DNA of 6,053 nucleotides from Pseudomonadota bacterium (lineage in GTDB: Bacteria > SAR324 > NAC60-12): positions 1 to 6,053 of the forward strand of contig JACNKY010000320.1 in assembly GCA_014381795.1 (NCBI GenBank), in the 5' to 3' direction. Below the pieces are notes generated by a model that was not told the origin of the DNA, did not search any database, and saw only the letters and a list, made by a program, of their open reading frames with translations. Numbering within the stretch: position 1 is the first letter of the stretch; each line of letters starts with the position of its first letter. A program made the translations under genes and the position numbers. This document shows, piece after piece, positions 5,286-6,053 of the stretch.

Positions 5286-6053
5286 ATGAAAGCAGCAATT
5301 TGCCGTGAATTTGGAAAACCATTAGTTATCGAGGAAGTTGAACTTCTACCGCCGCGAAGCGGAGAAGTACAGGTAAAACTCGCCGCCTGCGCCATTTGCC
5401 ATAGTGATATCCTTTACGCAGAAGGAGCATGGGGCGGAGAGCTTCCGGCGGTTTATGGACACGAAGCTTCCGGAGTTGTGGAAAGCGTGGGTGAGGGTGT
5501 GACTACTGTTAAGATCGGTGACCATGTTTTGGTAACACTGATCCGTTCCTGTGGTACATGTCACTACTGTTCGCAGGGTGATAAAGTCCGCTGCGAAACC
5601 ACCTTCCCGTTAGATGAGCGATCTCCGCTGCGGACTTTAGACGGCAAACCGATCACGCAAGGACTTCGCACCGGAGCTTTTGCGGAATCGGTAGTGGTGG
5701 ATGCTTCACAACTTGCGCCTATTCCAAAAGATGTCCCGCTGGACAGCGCCTCTATTTTAAGTTGCGGAGTGATTACCGGTTTCGGGGCTGTGGTCAATAC
5801 GGCTCAGATTAAGTCCGGAAGCAGCGTGGTGGTAATCGGAACCGGTGGTGTCGGACTCAACAGCGTTCAGGGTGCTGCCGTTGCGGGTGCCGAGAAAATC
5901 ATTGCGCTGGATCTCTCTGAGGCAAAGTTGGAAGCGGCAAGGCAATTCGGGGCGACTCACACTGTCAATGTAGGACAGGAAAATGCGAGAAAAACTGTCA
6001 AAAGTTTGACTGGCGGTAGAGGGGCCGACTATGTGGTTGGTACTGTAGGGGCC
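5286..6053 (+). CDS. Zinc-dependent alcohol dehydrogenase (MDR family), partial at 3' end
   Basis: The ATG at 5286 follows the caiD-like stop by 3 nt; 256 codons are visible before the window ends, out of about 350-375 expected. It is a medium-chain NAD(P)-dependent dehydrogenase oxidising an alcohol or reducing an aldehyde. Catalytic zinc ligands are Cys38 (in CAICHSD), His59-Glu60 (GHE) and Cys160 (SCGVITGFG). The structural zinc site is Cys89-Cys92-Cys95-Cys103. The Rossmann motif GTGGVG is at 185-190, and Asp209 at the end of the second strand favours NAD over NADP. The general pattern resembles the class III (formaldehyde dehydrogenase) and NDMA-dependent branches. With the CoA ligase and CaiD-like enzyme it may supply or use an aldehyde in the same catabolic route, but the substrate cannot be inferred. 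Confidence 0.9.
   Translation, partial: MKAAICREFGKPLVIEEVELLPPRSGEVQVKLAACAICHSDILYAEGAWGGELPAVYGHEASGVVESVGEGVTTVKIGDHVLVTLIRSCGTCHYCSQGDKVRCETTFPLDERSPLRTLDGKPITQGLRTGAFAESVVVDASQLAPIPKDVPLDSASILSCGVITGFGAVVNTAQIKSGSSVVVIGTGGVGLNSVQGAAVAGAEKIIALDLSEAKLEAARQFGATHTVNVGQENARKTVKSLTGGRGADYVVGTVGA

Noticed and set aside
5346..5960. Three minus-strand ORFs (67-77 codons) opposite the alcohol dehydrogenase
   Set aside because: The plus strand has an uninterrupted MDR dehydrogenase with all zinc ligands; these are shadows.
1..6053. CRISPR array, tRNA, rRNA, or insertion sequence
   Set aside because: No regularly spaced repeats, no cloverleaf or rRNA-like stretch, and no transposase or integrase reading frame was seen on either strand.

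Overview
The window looks like bacterial chromosome with an arsenic-resistance island set into an acyl-CoA (carnitine-type) catabolic operon. The outer genes have moderate GC, clear Shine-Dalgarno use (GAAGGAG before the caiD-like gene) and a strong liking for the word CCGGAA/TTCCGG. I cannot name the phylum from this. A stretch at about 1268-2820 is visibly AT-richer, lacks Shine-Dalgarno sites and encodes Bacteroidetes-like proteins, so it appears to come from a different source.

Layout, left to right. 1-1164 (+): the C-terminal part of an NDP-forming acyl-CoA synthetase, cut by the window edge at its 5' end. 1112-1267 (-): the C-terminal stub of an aquaporin (MIP) gene, antisense to the synthetase tail. 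1304-1387 (+): the start of a DUF6428-like gene without a start codon. 1357-1566 (-): the N-terminal fifth of an aldose 1-epimerase. 1563-2612 (-): an intact ACR3 arsenite efflux gene. 2615-2818 (-): the C-terminal half of a thioredoxin-type arsenate reductase. 2830-3894 (-): an intact ArsP-like permease. 3917-4252 (-): an intact ArsR-family repressor with a recognisable promoter and palindromic operator. 4403-4489 (+): a 28-codon ORF or gene remnant. 4500-5282 (+): a CaiD-like carnitinyl-CoA dehydratase. 5286-6053 (+): a zinc-dependent alcohol dehydrogenase that runs off the window.

How the genes may work together. The plus-strand genes (CoA ligase, crotonase, zinc alcohol dehydrogenase) fit one pathway in which a carnitine- or crotonobetaine-like acid is activated to its CoA thioester and then hydrated or dehydrated. 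The minus-strand genes form an arsR-permease-(arsC')-acr3-(galM') transcription unit that could be driven from the single ArsR-controlled promoter at about 4290-4330. ACR3 would expel arsenite and the permease may expel an organoarsenical or metal.

The main point of interest is the mosaic of partial genes around acr3. At least four broken genes (aqp', DUF6428', galM', arsC') meet at abrupt junctions, and one (DUF6428') is inverted relative to its usual operon. Either a small fragment of a Bacteroidetes ars operon was patched into a resident arsR-permease-aquaporin locus, or this part of the sequence is an assembly or amplification chimera. The sequence alone cannot decide between the two.
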